From Crocinitomicaceae bacterium (GTDB lineage: Bacteria; Bacteroidota; Bacteroidia; Flavobacteriales_D; Crocinitomicaceae): DNA of 5,547 nucleotides. The stretch covers positions 1 to 5,547 of the forward strand of contig JAHEMP010000168.1 in assembly GCA_024643585.1 (NCBI GenBank). The letters are read 5' to 3'. The notes below the pieces were generated by a model, which made no database searches, had not been told where the DNA came from, and worked only from the letters and a program-made list of their open reading frames with translations. Shown here in pieces: positions 4,967 through 5,547 of the stretch. The position numbers were made by a program, and so were the translations under genes. Every line of letters begins with the position of its first letter. Positions within the stretch are counted from its first letter, which is position 1.

Positions 4967-5547
4967 ATGAAAAATACGGCATTAATTACAGGCGCTTCAG
5001 GTGGCCTAGGACTAGAATTTGCAAAAATACATGCTTCCAAAGGGGGTGATTTGGTTTTAATCGCGCGAAATGGCGATAAATTAAATCAAATTAAGGCGGA
5101 CCTTGAAACTCAATTTGGTGTAGATGTTCGTGTAATTGCCATGGATTTATCCAAAGCCAACGCGGCTCAAGAAGTATACACCGAAACTCAAAACAATGGA
5201 ATTAACATAGACTATCTCATTAACAATGCAGGTGTTGGATCGTATGGATTTTTCAACGACCTCGATTGGGAAAAAGAGGCACAATTGCTCAACTTAAACA
5301 TGATTACCCTGACACATTTGACCAAACTTTACCTTCCTAAAATGGTAGATCAAAAAAGGGGTTATGTTTTGAATATTGCTTCAACTGCAGCTTTTCAACC
5401 AGGACCGTTAATGTCAACCTATTTTGCGAGCAAAGCATACGTACTAAGCTTTTCTGAAGCCCTGCACAACGAAGTAAAATCGTTTGGCATCAAAGTATCT
5501 ACACTTTGTCCTCCAGCGACAGCAACTTCCTTTTTTGTTAATGCAGA
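4967..5547 (+). CDS. Short-chain dehydrogenase/reductase, 3' truncated by window
   Basis: The open frame runs off the right edge after 193 complete codons; the family is usually about 250-270 residues, so roughly the last quarter is missing. It is a classical SDR, a cytoplasmic NAD(P)-dependent oxidoreductase with a Rossmann fold. Visible motifs are the cofactor loop Thr-Gly-Ala-Ser-Gly-Gly-Leu-Gly at 8-15, Ala-Arg at 33-34 after strand beta-2 (favouring NADPH), Asp60-Leu61, Asn-Asn-Ala-Gly at 86-89, Asn111, catalytic Ser139, and Tyr152-x3-Lys156. The usual Pro-Gly after the sixth strand is Cys-Pro-Pro-Ala-Thr at 181-185, so the Gly is replaced by Pro. The pattern resembles the YqjQ/DltE-like subgroup, whose substrates are mostly unknown. 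The start at 4967 gives the expected short N-terminus, with the glycine-rich loop at residue 8. The gene is divergent from the cysteine-cluster gene across 117 bp. The substrate is unassigned. Confidence 0.92.
   Translation, partial: MKNTALITGASGGLGLEFAKIHASKGGDLVLIARNGDKLNQIKADLETQFGVDVRVIAMDLSKANAAQEVYTETQNNGINIDYLINNAGVGSYGFFNDLDWEKEAQLLNLNMITLTHLTKLYLPKMVDQKRGYVLNIASTAAFQPGPLMSTYFASKAYVLSFSEALHNEVKSFGIKVSTLCPPATATSFFVNA

Overview
The window reads as AT-rich chromosomal DNA from a Bacteroidota bacterium, most likely of the class Flavobacteriia. Four things point there. The protein families are typical: a GIN-domain (DUF2807) lipoprotein, an exported protein with a carboxypeptidase-regulatory-like domain, and a CGRF-type four-cysteine protein. 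Promoter candidates match the Bacteroidota form (TTG ... TAnnTTTG). Recognisable Shine-Dalgarno sites are lacking. One signal peptide ends in Ser-Phe-Ser-Gln, a common flavobacterial form. No mobile element, CRISPR array, rRNA or tRNA is visible. The genus cannot be named from this sequence alone.

Layout from left to right. A GIN-domain lipoprotein gene lies on the minus strand (18-686). A 177-bp divergent spacer follows. Next is a plus-strand pair, oxyR (864-1793) and a GNAT acetyltransferase of the phosphinothricin/L-amino-acid acetyltransferase type (1784-2272); their reading frames overlap by 10 nt. After 75 bp comes a 609-residue exported protein (2348-4177, GTG start). Its 3' end overlaps by 21 bp the 3' end of a convergent minus-strand gene (4157-4849) for an uncharacterised cysteine-cluster protein. 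A 117-bp divergent spacer separates that gene from a short-chain dehydrogenase/reductase (4967 to the right edge), which is truncated by the window.

The best-supported functional unit is oxyR plus the acetyltransferase. The OxyR protein carries both redox cysteines at exactly the E. coli positions (Cys199, Cys208). A perfect inverted repeat with OxyR/LysR geometry (6-bp arms, 7-bp spacer, T-N11-A) lies between the -7 box and the start codon of oxyR, which suggests autoregulation. The overlapped acetyltransferase belongs to a family that includes enzymes acetylating methionine sulfone and sulfoximine, so a link to oxidative damage is plausible but inferred.

The most obscure parts are the cysteine-cluster protein and the exported 609-residue protein. 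Neither has a function that can be assigned from sequence alone. There is no clear evidence of a wholly new multi-gene system; the window looks like ordinary chromosome with some under-described families.
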